The notes beneath the pieces are model-generated. The model ran no database searches, was not told the DNA's origin, and saw nothing but the letters and a program-made list of their open reading frames with translations. DNA of 64,000 bases from Herminiimonas sp. (GTDB lineage: Bacteria; Pseudomonadota; Gammaproteobacteria; Burkholderiales; Burkholderiaceae), in assembly GCF_030655415.1 (NCBI RefSeq), contig NZ_JAURVN010000004.1, positions 1-64,000 of the forward strand, read 5' to 3'. The position numbers and the translations under genes are program-made. Below are positions 52,193 through 61,998 of the stretch, in pieces (position 1 is the stretch's first letter; each line of letters starts with the position of its first letter).

Positions 52193-55100
52193 TTAGGCTT
52201 CGGCAAAACTAGCGGCCGACTCCATATCCACCGCAACAATCCGTGACACGCCCTGCTCCTGCATCGTCACACCAATCAGTTGCTGCGCCATTTCCATCGC
52301 GATCTTGTTATGCGAGATGAACAAGAACTGCGTGTGCGCCGACATGCGTTTGACCATATTGCAGAAACGTTCGGTATTCGCATCATCCAGCGGTGCATCG
52401 ACCTCATCCAGCAGACAGAACGGTGCCGGATTCAACTGGAACATCGAGAACACCAACGCGGTCGCCGTCAGTGCTTTTTCGCCACCTGACAGCAAGTGAA
52501 TCGTTGCGTTCTTTTTGCCTGGCGGCTGTGCCATCACCTGCACGCCGGAATCCAGAATCTCTTCGCCAGTCATCGTCAGTTTGGCTTGACCGCCACCGAA
52601 CAGAATCGGGAACAGTTCACCGAAGTGATGATTGACCTTGTCGAAGGTGTCTTGCAACAGAGCGCGTGTTTCTATGTCGATCTTGTGGATCGCATCTTGC
52701 AACGTATTGATCGCTTCGGTCAGATCGGCATTCTGCGCATCGAGGAAGTTTTTACGTTCCGATGCCGTTGCCAACTCATCCAATGCGGCGAGATTGACCG
52801 CGCCCAACGCTGCAATTGCATTGGTCAATCGTGTGACTTCGCCTTGCAGATACGACGGACGCGTATCGCCGTTGAGTTTTTCCATCAACGCAGCTTCGTC
52901 AGCTTGCGCTTCGATCAGCTGCTGCGAATATTGTTCCTGATTCAAGCGCGCGGCTTGTTCTTTCAATTGCAATTCAGTAATGCGATCGCGTTGCGGTTGC
53001 AGGCTGCGTTCAGCTTGCATGCGCGCTTCATCATGGCCGCGTAATTGCTGCGTCAATTGATCGAGTTCGTGACGAGCATCAGCCAACGCACGTTCCTGAT
53101 CCGTGCGCTTGTCGAGCAAGGTTTGCAAGCCGGCTTGTGCGGCTTGATCGTCCAGGCTTTCCAGCTCTAGACTGCCTTGTTGCATATTGGCAAACAGTTG
53201 CGCAGCTTGTTCCAGTGCGGTCGCAATACTGCGTTTCAATTCTTCGATTTTGCTGCGTTGTGATTTCTCGGCGTATTCGGCTTCTTGCGCGGCACGTTCC
53301 AGTTCGCGTACGCGTTGGCGTGCATCATTCAATTGCTGTTCCTTGGCCAGATATTCAGTCTGTCCTTCTTCGTGTTTTTCCTGCAGCTCGCCCAACTCGC
53401 CATCGAGTTGTTCAAACTTGGCCTCTGACTCTGCCTTGACCTGTTGTTGCTCAGCTTCCTGCGCGGCGATTTCTTCCAGATCGGCGCTGATCTGTGTGCT
53501 GCGCTGGTTGAAGCGTTCCTGTACTTCTGACAATTTCATTACATCGATTTGCAAGCCGTGCACGGCTTGCGTCAGCGTATTTGCACGTTGACGAATTTCT
53601 TGCAGACGTTGCGTGGCTTGCGTCAATGCAGATTCGGCGCGTACGGAACGTGATTTCGCTTCGTCAGCCAACATGTGCTGTGCACGCAATTGCTTGGTGA
53701 TGTTTTCGATTTCTTGCTGACGCGCCAGCATGCCGTCTTGCTCAGAATCCGATGCGTAAAAACGTACACTCGATTTGCTGATGACATGGCCTTGCTTGGT
53801 GACGAAGTACGCACCGTTAGGCAGCTTATTGCGATCGACGAAAGCTGCCGCGATATCGTCCGCAACATAGACGTTGTGCAACCAATCCTGCAGCAATGCG
53901 CGCAGGCCTGGATCGTTTAATTGCAGCAAACTCAGGAATGGCTTGAGTCCCGCTTGCGTAGGCGTCGCTTCAGACGGCGTTGCATTCGGTGTGAACAAAG
54001 CCAGCTTGGCTGGCGGCGCATCGTTGAAGAAAGCTTTGGCCCAATCAAGATTCGACATTTCCAGCGCTGAAGTACGCTCGCGCAATACCGATTCCAGCGA
54101 GGTTTCCCAGCCTTGATCAATGTGCAGTTTTTGCCACAAGCGCGGCAACTCGCTGAGCTCGTGTTTTTGCAACCACGGTTGTACTTTGCCCTGCGTTTGC
54201 ACACTTTCCTGCAGCTGCTTCAACGCGGCGAGGCGCGCTTCCAACTGCGCGTTATTGGCGGTTTCTGTATTGACTTGTTGCTGCGCGGTGCGGCGCTCTT
54301 CTTCAAGTTTAGGTAACTGTTCTTGCGCGACTTCAAGCTGCTCCGTCGCTTCTTCCAGCGTTGCCTGCTTTTCTTCCAGCTGCATCTTCAAGTTGGAAAG
54401 ATGCGTGGAATCAGGCAGATTGAGACCTTGCTTTTCCTGCTGCAAACGCTCACGACGTACCGTCAGGCCGGACAGAATATTCGAGGCGTTGCGTTGATGC
54501 GCAGATTCAAGTTCGATCAGTTGTTGCGCTTGCATGATCTTGCCGCGCGACTCAGTGGTTTTCAATTGCGATTCGCGCCATGCTTGCTCTAAGGCGGGCA
54601 ATCGATCGTTTTCGCGATGTGCGGTTTCCTGTGCTTGCTCGACGCGCATGGCCTGCTCTTCGAGATGCATTTCTGCTTCGACCAGATCGTCCTGGTATTG
54701 CGTACCTTGGCGCTGCCATTGATCGCGTTGTGCGGTCAGTGAATTCAGTTGCGATTGCAGACGGCTGCGCGATTCGATAACGAATTTGATTTGTGCTTCG
54801 AGACTGCCAATTTCAGAATTGGTTTGATACAGATGACCTTGCGCCTGATGCATGCGATCGCCGGCAGCATAATGCGCCTGACGCATGTGTTCAAGTTCGG
54901 TTTCGACGTGGCGCAGCTTGGCGGTTTGCTCTTCCAGATCGAGCTGCGCTTTTTCGATATCGCGGAAGTGTTTGTCTTGCTCGGCTTTCGCTTCATTCTT
55001 GCGCAGCAGCCACAGCAGTTTTTGTTTCTCGTCTTGATCGGCTTGTAATTCGTGGAATTTTTGTGCGACGGCAGCCTGGCTTTGCAGCTTTTCCAGATTG

Positions 55101-55708
55101 GTATTCAGCTCGCGCAAAATATCTTCCACGCGCAGAAGATTTTCACGGGTGTCTTGCAGACGATTTTCAGTTTCGCGACGGCGCTCTTTGTATTTCGATA
55201 CGCCTGCAGCCTCTTCCAAAAAGATACGCAGCTCTTCGGGACGCGCTTCAATGATGCGCGAAATCATGCCCTGTCCGATGATCGCGTAAGCGCGTGGGCC
55301 GAGACCGGTACCGAGGAAAATATCTTGAATATCGCGTCGGCGTACGGCCTGATTATTGATGTAGTAAGTCGAGGTGCCGTCGCGTGTCAGCGTGCGCTTG
55401 ACGGCGATCTCTGCATACTGGCCCCACTGACCGGCGGCTTTGCCCTCGCCGTTATCGAAAACCAGTTCGACCGATGAACGACCGGCTGGTTTACGAGTAT
55501 TAGTGCCGTTGAAAATAACGTCCTGCATGGACTCGCCGCGCAGCTCGGAAGCCTTGGATTCACCCAAAACCCAGCGCACAGCATCAATAATATTGGATTT
55601 GCCGCAACCGTTAGGGCCAACGACCCCGACTAATTGGCCTGGCACCTGAAAGTTCGTTGGATCGACGAAAGACTTGAATCCAGATAATTTAATGGAAGTT
55701 AAACGCAC
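52193..55708 (-). CDS. smc: chromosome segregation protein SMC, GTG start
   Basis: SMC is the ATP-driven condensin core that organises and segregates the chromosome. The N-terminal ATPase half has Walker A GPNGCGKSN at about 31-39. Two long coiled coils flank a hinge at about 490-650, and the C-terminal half has the signature LLSGGEKALTA and Walker B FCLLDEVDAPLDD. GTG 55708 starts the canonical MRLTSIKLSGFKSFVDPT and gives 1171 residues; the frame extends nine codons further to a TTG. It heads the smc-zipA-ligA group and is divergent from dapC. Confidence 0.96.
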   Translation of the reverse strand: MRLTSIKLSGFKSFVDPTNFQVPGQLVGVVGPNGCGKSNIIDAVRWVLGESKASELRGESMQDVIFNGTNTRKPAGRSSVELVFDNGEGKAAGQWGQYAEIAVKRTLTRDGTSTYYINNQAVRRRDIQDIFLGTGLGPRAYAIIGQGMISRIIEARPEELRIFLEEAAGVSKYKERRRETENRLQDTRENLLRVEDILRELNTNLEKLQSQAAVAQKFHELQADQDEKQKLLWLLRKNEAKAEQDKHFRDIEKAQLDLEEQTAKLRHVETELEHMRQAHYAAGDRMHQAQGHLYQTNSEIGSLEAQIKFVIESRSRLQSQLNSLTAQRDQWQRQGTQYQDDLVEAEMHLEEQAMRVEQAQETAHRENDRLPALEQAWRESQLKTTESRGKIMQAQQLIELESAHQRNASNILSGLTVRRERLQQEKQGLNLPDSTHLSNLKMQLEEKQATLEEATEQLEVAQEQLPKLEEERRTAQQQVNTETANNAQLEARLAALKQLQESVQTQGKVQPWLQKHELSELPRLWQKLHIDQGWETSLESVLRERTSALEMSNLDWAKAFFNDAPPAKLALFTPNATPSEATPTQAGLKPFLSLLQLNDPGLRALLQDWLHNVYVADDIAAAFVDRNKLPNGAYFVTKQGHVISKSSVRFYASDSEQDGMLARQQEIENITKQLRAQHMLADEAKSRSVRAESALTQATQRLQEIRQRANTLTQAVHGLQIDVMKLSEVQERFNQRSTQISADLEEIAAQEAEQQQVKAESEAKFEQLDGELGELQEKHEEGQTEYLAKEQQLNDARQRVRELERAAQEAEYAEKSQRSKIEELKRSIATALEQAAQLFANMQQGSLELESLDDQAAQAGLQTLLDKRTDQERALADARHELDQLTQQLRGHDEARMQAERSLQPQRDRITELQLKEQAARLNQEQYSQQLIEAQADEAALMEKLNGDTRPSYLQGEVTRLTNAIAALGAVNLAALDELATASERKNFLDAQNADLTEAINTLQDAIHKIDIETRALLQDTFDKVNHHFGELFPILFGGGQAKLTMTGEEILDSGVQVMAQPPGKKNATIHLLSGGEKALTATALVFSMFQLNPAPFCLLDEVDAPLDDANTERFCNMVKRMSAHTQFLFISHNKIAMEMAQQLIGVTMQEQGVSRIVAVDMESAASFAEA

Positions 55709-55897
55709 GTTAGCAACCGTTCCCAGGATATACAACAGAAATTAAGATTCCGACCGAGTTGGCGGAGGCGGCGAAACAGCCCGCAAAAGGGGGTAATCAT
55801 AGCATTTGAAATAACGTTTTCTATCATTTGAAGCGTGAGCTTGCGCAAGACTTAATGGTTGGCATAAAGCGCGCTACGGTTACTGGCTCATGGACGG

Positions 55898-55903
55898 TAT
55901 AAT
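55898..55903 (+). promoter_or_regulatory. consensus -10 element upstream of dapC
   Basis: A perfect TATAAT lies 69 bp before the dapC GTG in the divergent smc/dapC interval. No clear -35 hexamer is seen at 16-18 bp, so confidence is limited. Confidence 0.4.
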
Positions 55904-55971
55904 GTTGCCACTTTGAACCTTGCATTAATTAGCACTCAAGTGTTACTGACTGCACATTTTCCGCCTCTGCC

Positions 55972-57186
55972 GTGAATCCACTTCTAAACCAGCTGCAACC
56001 CTATCCGTTCGAAAAACTCAAGCAACTGTTTGCGAGTATCACTCCGAACCCTGCTTATCGTCCCATCAGCCTGGGCATAGGCGAACCCAAACATCCAACG
56101 CCGGCTTTTATCCAACAAGCACTAGCCGACAATCTCGATGGCTTGGCGGTTTACCCAACCACCGCAGGAACCGAGGCCTTGCGCGCCACGATCGCTGGCT
56201 GGCTGGAGCGCCGCTACAATCTGCCGAAACTGGATCCCGCCACGCAAGTGTTGCCGGTCAACGGTTCGCGCGAAGCCTTGTTTGCATTGGCGCAAACCGT
56301 CGTCGATCCTACGCGGCAAGCATTGGTCGTATGCCCGAATCCGCTGTACCAAATTTATGAAGGCGCAGCGTATCTGGCTGGCGCGCATCCGTATTTTGTC
56401 AATTGCGATCCGGCGCGTAACTTTGCGCCGGACTTTGCCGCGGTTACCCATGAAGTGTGGTCGCGCGTGCAATTGGTCTACATTTGCTCGCCGGGCAATC
56501 CGGCTGGCGCAGTGTTGACGCTGGATGATTGGGCAGAATTGTTTGCGCTGTCTGATCGTTACGGTTTTGTCATCGCAGCGGACGAATGCTATTCCGAGAT
56601 TTACTTCGGTGCCGAAGCGCCATTGGGTGGATTGGAAGCCGCGCATAAACTGGGCCGCAAGGGTTATCCACGTTTGATCGGTTTCTCCAGCTTGTCAAAG
56701 CGTTCAAACGTACCGGGCATGCGCTCAGGTTTTGTCGCCGGCGATGCCGAGATCATTCAGAAATTCCTGCTGTACCGCACCTATCATGGCAGCGCGATGA
56801 GCCCGTCCGTTCAAAGCGCATCAATCGCTGCATGGAACGATGAGCAACACGTCATCGATAACCGCGAAAAATACGTTACCAAATTCAAGCAAGTCACACC
56901 CTTGCTGCAAGAAGTACTCGATGTCGATTTGCCGGACGCCGGTTTTTACCTGTGGGCCAAAGTCGACAAGCTGGTCGCCATCAGCGATATCGAATTCGCG
57001 AAGCGCCTCTATGCCGAATATAATGTCACGGTATTGCCGGGCAGTTATTTAGGCCGCGAAGCGCATGGCATTAACCCTGGGCAAAATCGCATACGTATGG
57101 CGCTGGTTGCCGAAGTCGAGGAATGCCTGGAAGCAGCACAACGCATAGTCGAATTTACCAAGAAATTAGCCAGCGAAAAATCCTGA
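55972..57186 (+). CDS. dapC: succinyldiaminopimelate transaminase DapC, GTG start
   Basis: DapC transfers an amino group from glutamate to N-succinyl-2-amino-6-ketopimelate in the lysine/diaminopimelate pathway. The 404-residue protein is a PLP-dependent class I/II aminotransferase. The PLP lysine is Lys243 in SSLSKRSNVPGMRSGF. GIGEPKHPTP, YPTTAGTEALRATIAGWLERR and CSPGNPAGAVLT match the DapC subgroup. The start is GTG (VNPLLNQLQPYPFEKL) with no strong Shine-Dalgarno. It is followed by dapD and, two genes later, dapE. Confidence 0.93.
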   Translation: MNPLLNQLQPYPFEKLKQLFASITPNPAYRPISLGIGEPKHPTPAFIQQALADNLDGLAVYPTTAGTEALRATIAGWLERRYNLPKLDPATQVLPVNGSREALFALAQTVVDPTRQALVVCPNPLYQIYEGAAYLAGAHPYFVNCDPARNFAPDFAAVTHEVWSRVQLVYICSPGNPAGAVLTLDDWAELFALSDRYGFVIAADECYSEIYFGAEAPLGGLEAAHKLGRKGYPRLIGFSSLSKRSNVPGMRSGFVAGDAEIIQKFLLYRTYHGSAMSPSVQSASIAAWNDEQHVIDNREKYVTKFKQVTPLLQEVLDVDLPDAGFYLWAKVDKLVAISDIEFAKRLYAEYNVTVLPGSYLGREAHGINPGQNRIRMALVAEVEECLEAAQRIVEFTKKLASEKS

Positions 57187-57256
57187 TTTTTTTTCTGAAT
57201 AGCAGCCCGTCTTTAATTATTTATTTTATTTTTATCATCAACCGATAAGTACTCAC

Positions 57257-58081
57257 ATGACACAACAACTCGAACAGATCATCGACCAAGCATGGGAAAA
57301 CCGTGCAGATTTCTCACCTAAAAATGCGCCAGCAGATCTGCGCAACGCAGTAGCGCAAGTTATCGCGCAATTGAACGAAGGCACATTGCGCGTTGCCCAA
57401 AAAGACAGCGGCGCATGGGTCGTCAATCAATGGGTCAAGAAAGCAGTTTTGCTGTCCTTCCGCCTGGAAGACAACATCACCATGCCTTCCGGCGATCACA
57501 TGCAGTTCTATGACAAAGTCCCGACCAAGTTTGCCAATTACACCGCTGAAGATTTCGCCAAAGGCGGCTTCCGCGTGGTACCACCGGCAGTCGCACGTCA
57601 CGGCAGCTTCATCGGTAAAAACGTCGTCATGATGCCGTCCTTCGTCAACATCGGCGCATACGTCGATGAAGGCTCGATGGTCGATGCATGGGCAACCGTT
57701 GGTTCATGCGCGCAAATTGGCAAGAACGTTCACTTGTCTGGCGGCGTTGGTATCGGCGGCGTGCTGGAACCTATGCAAGCCAACCCAACCATTATCGAAG
57801 ACAACTGCTTCATCGGCGCACGTTCGGAAATCGTTGAAGGCGTAATCGTCGAAGAAAACTCGGTGATCTCGATGGGCGTCTACATCGGCCAATCGACCAA
57901 GATTTACGATCGTGCAACCGGCGAAGTTACATACGGCCGTATTCCAGCAGGCTCAGTTGTCGTATCCGGCAACCTGCCTTCGGCCGATGGCAAATACAGT
58001 TTGTATTGCGCTGTGATCGTCAAACGCGTGGATGCTCAAACGCGTTCGAAAACCGCCATCAACGAATTGCTGCGCGACTAA
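57257..58081 (+). CDS. dapD: tetrahydrodipicolinate N-succinyltransferase
   Basis: DapD succinylates tetrahydrodipicolinate with succinyl-CoA, the step before DapC. The 274-residue protein has an N-terminal helical domain and a left-handed beta-helix of hexapeptide repeats (about 110-210, with [32 protein letters not shown]), matching the E. coli length of 274. It follows dapC by 70 bp. Confidence 0.97.
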   Translation: MTQQLEQIIDQAWENRADFSPKNAPADLRNAVAQVIAQLNEGTLRVAQKDSGAWVVNQWVKKAVLLSFRLEDNITMPSGDHMQFYDKVPTKFANYTAEDFAKGGFRVVPPAVARHGSFIGKNVVMMPSFVNIGAYVDEGSMVDAWATVGSCAQIGKNVHLSGGVGIGGVLEPMQANPTIIEDNCFIGARSEIVEGVIVEENSVISMGVYIGQSTKIYDRATGEVTYGRIPAGSVVVSGNLPSADGKYSLYCAVIVKRVDAQTRSKTAINELLRD

Positions 58082-58144
58082 TCGTAATTGAACTGCAGAA
58101 GCAAAGTGTACTTTCTCGTTTTGACTTCCACTAAGGATTAGCTC

Positions 58145-59272
58145 ATGGCTATGGATCGGTTATTTCTCCTGATGAAGGAAAAAGCAGCATCTGACTTGTT
58201 TATCGCAGTCAATTCGCCGATCCATATCAAGATCAATGGCAGCTTGATGCCGATCAACCAGCAGAAGCTGGACCAGAAAGCGATCATGACCTTGCTGGCG
58301 GAAGTTGTGCCAGCAGCAAAGATAGAAGAGCTCGAACGCGAGAACGAGCTTAACATTGGTATCCCGGTGGCAGGCGTCGGTAGTTTTCGTTTATCGGCGT
58401 TTCGCCAGCGCGGCAGTATCTCTGCAGTATTGCGTTTTATCCCCGGAGAAATTCCCGCGCTCGATACCTTGAACTTGCCGTTTGCATTGGCAACGCTGAT
58501 CATGGAAAAACGCGGCCTGTTATTGGTCGTCGGCTCCACCGGTTCAGGCAAGTCAACGACGATTGCGTCGATGCTGGATCATCGCAATAATTTAAAGACA
58601 GGACATATCCTGACGCTGGAAGATCCGATCGAATACTTGTTCAAGAACAAGCGCTCGATCGTCAACCAACGTGAAATTGGCAGCGACTCAGACAATCTGT
58701 CTGTGGCCTTGCGTAACGCATTACGCCAAGCACCCGATTGCATCATGATCGGCGAAATTCGCGACAAGGAAACCATGGCAGCCGCACTCGCCTATGCGCA
58801 GTCCGGCCATCTGGTCGTCGCAACGCTGCATGCGAATAATAGTTATCAGGCGCTGACACGGATTATCAACTTTTATCCAATTGATAACCGCCAATCGCTG
58901 CTGACAGATCTTTCGTCAACCTTGCGCGCGATCGTTTCGCAACGCTTGATCACTGCCATTGATGGCGGTCGTCGCGCTGCGGTCGAGATCATGATGAATA
59001 CGCGTCACGTTGCTGAACTGATCGAGCAAGGTGAAATCACGCAGATCAAGGAAGCGATTGAAAAAAGTATGTCGCCCGGCTCGCAAACATTCGAGCAAGC
59101 TTTGATGCAATTGATCAAGGACGGCATCGTTACGCAGGACGAAGCATTGGCACATGCCGACTCCGCCAGCAATCTGTTCTGGCTGTTGAATAACTCTGCA
59201 CAAAAAATTGAAGTGGAAGAGCCGGAAGAAGAACAAGGCGCCAGCTTCACTGAATTCACATTGAAAATGTAA
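58145..59272 (+). CDS. pilU: PilT/PilU family type IV pilus ATPase (PilU-like)
   Basis: This 375-residue secretion-type AAA+ ATPase powers type IV pilus retraction or assists it. Walker A is GSTGSGKST (130-138), the Asp box and Walker B lie around TLEDPIEYLF and DCIMIGEIRDKETM, and the His box is VVATLHANN. The extended C-terminus (EVEEPEEEQGASFTEFTLKM) favours PilU over PilT. It stands inside the dap cluster, with no other pilus gene nearby, so it may serve pilus machinery encoded elsewhere. Confidence 0.9.
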   Translation: MAMDRLFLLMKEKAASDLFIAVNSPIHIKINGSLMPINQQKLDQKAIMTLLAEVVPAAKIEELERENELNIGIPVAGVGSFRLSAFRQRGSISAVLRFIPGEIPALDTLNLPFALATLIMEKRGLLLVVGSTGSGKSTTIASMLDHRNNLKTGHILTLEDPIEYLFKNKRSIVNQREIGSDSDNLSVALRNALRQAPDCIMIGEIRDKETMAAALAYAQSGHLVVATLHANNSYQALTRIINFYPIDNRQSLLTDLSSTLRAIVSQRLITAIDGGRRAAVEIMMNTRHVAELIEQGEITQIKEAIEKSMSPGSQTFEQALMQLIKDGIVTQDEALAHADSASNLFWLLNNSAQKIEVEEPEEEQGASFTEFTLKM

Positions 59273-59274
59273 GC

Positions 59275-59628
59275 ATGACGATCAATCTTTACGGCATTCC
59301 CAATTGCGACACGGTTAAAAAAGCACGCACCTGGTTAAGCGGCAATGGCACCGATTTTGTCTTTCACGATTTCAAGAAAGACGGCATTACACGCGAGCTG
59401 ATCGCTGGCTGGTTACGCGATGTACCGTGGGATGTGTTGGTCAATCGCAAAGGCACAACCTGGCGCAATCTGTCTGACGAACGCAAGGCGTCCATCATCG
59501 ATAACTCCAGCGCAACCGAGTTGATGCTGGAGTCACCATCGGTGATCAAGCGTCCTGTCCTGGTCAAGGACAAAAAATCTACAGTCGGTTTTTCAGCCGA
59601 TCTTTATCAACAAATTTTTCAAGATTAA
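59275..59628 (+). CDS. ArsC/Spx family protein (YffB-like)
   Basis: This 117-residue thioredoxin-fold protein is of the arsenate-reductase-related group. The only N-terminal cysteine is Cys11 in [16 protein letters not shown], and [12 protein letters not shown] and SVIKRPVLV match YffB-type proteins. True arsenate reductase activity is not implied, since several members are of unknown function. It starts 2 bp after the pilU-like gene and ends 4 bp before dapE, so it is within the operon. Confidence 0.9.
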   Translation: MTINLYGIPNCDTVKKARTWLSGNGTDFVFHDFKKDGITRELIAGWLRDVPWDVLVNRKGTTWRNLSDERKASIIDNSSATELMLESPSVIKRPVLVKDKKSTVGFSADLYQQIFQD

Positions 59629-59632
59629 TTCT

Positions 59633-60760
59633 ATGAGCAAGACGCTCGCTCTCACTGAAGAACTGATTTCACTGTCATCGGTAACACCGGAAGACAAAGG
59701 CTGCCAATCGCGCCTGATCGAATTGCTGTCGCCTCTCGGTTTTGTTTGCGAAACGATAGAGTCCGATGGCGTCACCAATCTGTGGGCGCGCAAGGGAACT
59801 GCGCAGCCGCTGCTGGTATTCGCCGGTCACACCGATGTCGTGCCTACTGGACCTTTAGATCAATGGACCTCGCCGCCATTCGTACCGACGCAACGCGATG
59901 GCAAACTGTATGGTCGCGGCGCAGCCGATATGAAAACGTCGATCGCAGCGATGGTCGTCGCCGTCGAAGAATTCGTGCACGCGCAACCCGATCACAAAGG
60001 CTCGATCGGCTTTCTGATTACCAGCGATGAAGAAGGTCCCGCAACCGATGGCACCGTGATCGTTTGCAACGCGTTAAAAGCACGTGGCGAACAACTCGAT
60101 TATTGCGTGGTTGGTGAACCGACTTCATCAGATGTTCTGGGCGACACGATCAAGAACGGAAGGCGCGGCAGCATGTCCGGCAAGCTGACGGTCAAAGGTA
60201 TTCAAGGCCATATCGCGTATCCACAATTAGCACGCAATCCTATTCATCAATGCGCCCCTGCCTTGGCAGAGTTGGTCGCTGAAAAATGGGATGACGGCAA
60301 CGAATACTATTTGCCGACCTCATGGCAAGTATCGAATATGCACGGCGGCGCAGGCGCTTCGAATGTCATTCCGGGCAATGTCGTGATCGACTTCAACTTC
60401 CGTTTCTGCACGGCCAGCACTGTCGAAGGCTTGCAACAACGTGTGCACGCAATTCTGGACAAGCACGGCCTTGAATACGATTTGAAATGGTCGATCAGCG
60501 GTTATCCATTCCTCACTGCAAAAGGCACATTGAGCGATGCGATGGCCGATGCCATCAAATCAGAAACCGGCGTGACGACAGAATTGTCGACTACCGGCGG
60601 TACGTCCGATGGTCGCTTCATCGCGCAGATTTGTCCGCAGGTGGTCGAGTTCGGTCCTCCTAACGGCAGTATTCATAAAATCGATGAACATATTGAAGTG
60701 CGATTCATCGATCCACTGAAAAACATCTATCGCCGCACGATGGAAAATTTGCTGCTGTAA
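59633..60760 (+). CDS. dapE: succinyl-diaminopimelate desuccinylase
   Basis: DapE hydrolyses N-succinyl-LL-diaminopimelate, completing the succinylase branch started by DapD and DapC. The 375-residue M20 metallopeptidase has zinc ligands His66 and Asp68 (FAGHTDVV), bridging Asp99 (GRGAADMK), catalytic Glu133 and Glu134 ([10 protein letters not shown]), and the late His in [11 protein letters not shown]. Length matches E. coli DapE (375). Confidence 0.97.
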   Translation: MSKTLALTEELISLSSVTPEDKGCQSRLIELLSPLGFVCETIESDGVTNLWARKGTAQPLLVFAGHTDVVPTGPLDQWTSPPFVPTQRDGKLYGRGAADMKTSIAAMVVAVEEFVHAQPDHKGSIGFLITSDEEGPATDGTVIVCNALKARGEQLDYCVVGEPTSSDVLGDTIKNGRRGSMSGKLTVKGIQGHIAYPQLARNPIHQCAPALAELVAEKWDDGNEYYLPTSWQVSNMHGGAGASNVIPGNVVIDFNFRFCTASTVEGLQQRVHAILDKHGLEYDLKWSISGYPFLTAKGTLSDAMADAIKSETGVTTELSTTGGTSDGRFIAQICPQVVEFGPPNGSIHKIDEHIEVRFIDPLKNIYRRTMENLLL

Positions 60761-60862
60761 GAAGCACATCAAGGCAGCTAACGCAAAATTTAATGCGACG
60801 GCCTTGAAAAATCGAAAGATCAAGACGCGCGGAAACGTTGCACGTTGCCACCAAATTACCCT

Positions 60863-60891
60863 GCCCGATAAGCGCAAAGCGCGTATCGGGC
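60863..60891 (+). terminator. hairpin between dapE and prmB
   Basis: GCCCGATA-AGCGC (60863-60875) pairs with GCGCG-TATCGGGC with one mismatch around a 3-nt loop. It is followed by TTCATCCTTTTT, a weak U-tract. It is a possible terminator of the dap transcript, lying 30 bp before prmB. Confidence 0.6.
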
Positions 60892-60920
60892 TTCATCCTT
60901 TTTACTAGTTGTATAGAACC

Positions 60921-61811
60921 ATGCCTACCAAGCCTAACGATCTCTCTACCATTCGCGACTTGCTGCGTTACGCAGTGACCCGTTTCAACACCGCAAAGCT
61001 TTTCTTCGGCCATGGCAGCACGAATGCACTGGATGAAGCCGCCTACCTGATTCTGCATACATTGAAACTGCCACTCGATAAACTCGATCCGTTTTTTGAT
61101 GCGCGCTTGTTACAGGATGAAGTTGATGCCGTCTTGCGCGTGATAGAACAACGCGCCGATGAGCGTGTGCCTGCTGCTTACATTACCAACGAAGGTTGGC
61201 TGGGCGGCTACCGGTTTTACGTCGATGAACGCGTCATCGTTCCACGCTCGTTTATCGCCGAGCTGATCCCTGATCAATTTTCCCCTTGGGTCAGCAACCC
61301 GGACAAGATCACCAACATTCTGGAACTGTGCACCGGTTCTGGTTGCCTGCCTATCATGCTGGCAGATGCTTTCCCGAATGCGCAAGTCGACACAGTTGAT
61401 ATTTCTGCAGATGCGCTGGCCGTTGCAAAAATCAATGTGGATGAATACGAGCTGCAAGATCGCATCACGTTGATCGAATCCGATCTGTACACGAATGTGC
61501 CTGAGAATAAATACGACCTGATCATCACCAATCCACCGTACGTCAATTCCACATCAATGGGCAAGCTGCCACCGGAATATTTACGCGAGCCGCAAATTGC
61601 ATTGGCAGGCGGTGACGACGGTATGGATCTGGTACGAAAAATCGTTGCCGGCGCAGCAAAACGCCTGACGCCAAAAGGTATCTTGATGGTCGAAATCGGC
61701 AACGAACGCGCGTTTGCAGAAGCCGCATTCCCCGAATTGAATTTGACCTGGCTCACTACCAGTGCCGGCGACGACATGGTATTCCTGGTCACAGCCGATC
61801 AATTGCAATAA
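60921..61811 (+). CDS. prmB: 50S ribosomal protein L3 N5-glutamine methyltransferase PrmB
   Basis: PrmB methylates a glutamine in ribosomal protein L3. The 296-residue SAM methyltransferase (HemK family) has the SAM motif ILELCTGSGCLPIMLA and the substrate motif IITNPPYVN, which binds the target glutamine amide. VPAAYITNEGWLGGYRFYVDERVIVPRSFI is typical of PrmB rather than PrmC. The frame opens at a TTG 60909, but ATG 60921 is preferred. It stands apart from its substrate gene. Confidence 0.93.
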   Translation: MPTKPNDLSTIRDLLRYAVTRFNTAKLFFGHGSTNALDEAAYLILHTLKLPLDKLDPFFDARLLQDEVDAVLRVIEQRADERVPAAYITNEGWLGGYRFYVDERVIVPRSFIAELIPDQFSPWVSNPDKITNILELCTGSGCLPIMLADAFPNAQVDTVDISADALAVAKINVDEYELQDRITLIESDLYTNVPENKYDLIITNPPYVNSTSMGKLPPEYLREPQIALAGGDDGMDLVRKIVAGAAKRLTPKGILMVEIGNERAFAEAAFPELNLTWLTTSAGDDMVFLVTADQLQ

Positions 61812-61825
61812 ATTTTTATATGCTC

Positions 61826-61845
61826 GTTCCCGCTGAAGCGGGAAC
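61826..61845. repeat. short palindromic element in the prmB-ABC-F gap
   Basis: GTTCCCGCT and AGCGGGAAC form a perfect 9-bp stem with a GA loop, then CGGGCG follows. The sequence resembles the small GC-rich palindromic repeats found between genes in many proteobacteria. The rest of the 187-bp gap holds no gene. Confidence 0.6.
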
Positions 61846-61998
61846 CGGGCGAATCAGCGAACTGAGATTTCGCATAAGCAAGGTACACAACTTGCAGTTC
61901 CATCTTTCGGCTACAAGAAACTTTTCTTGCCGCTTATTTTTTAAATCGTTTATTGAAGAAGCAAAGTCGGTCGCCAGCGCGATCCACTTACACACCAC

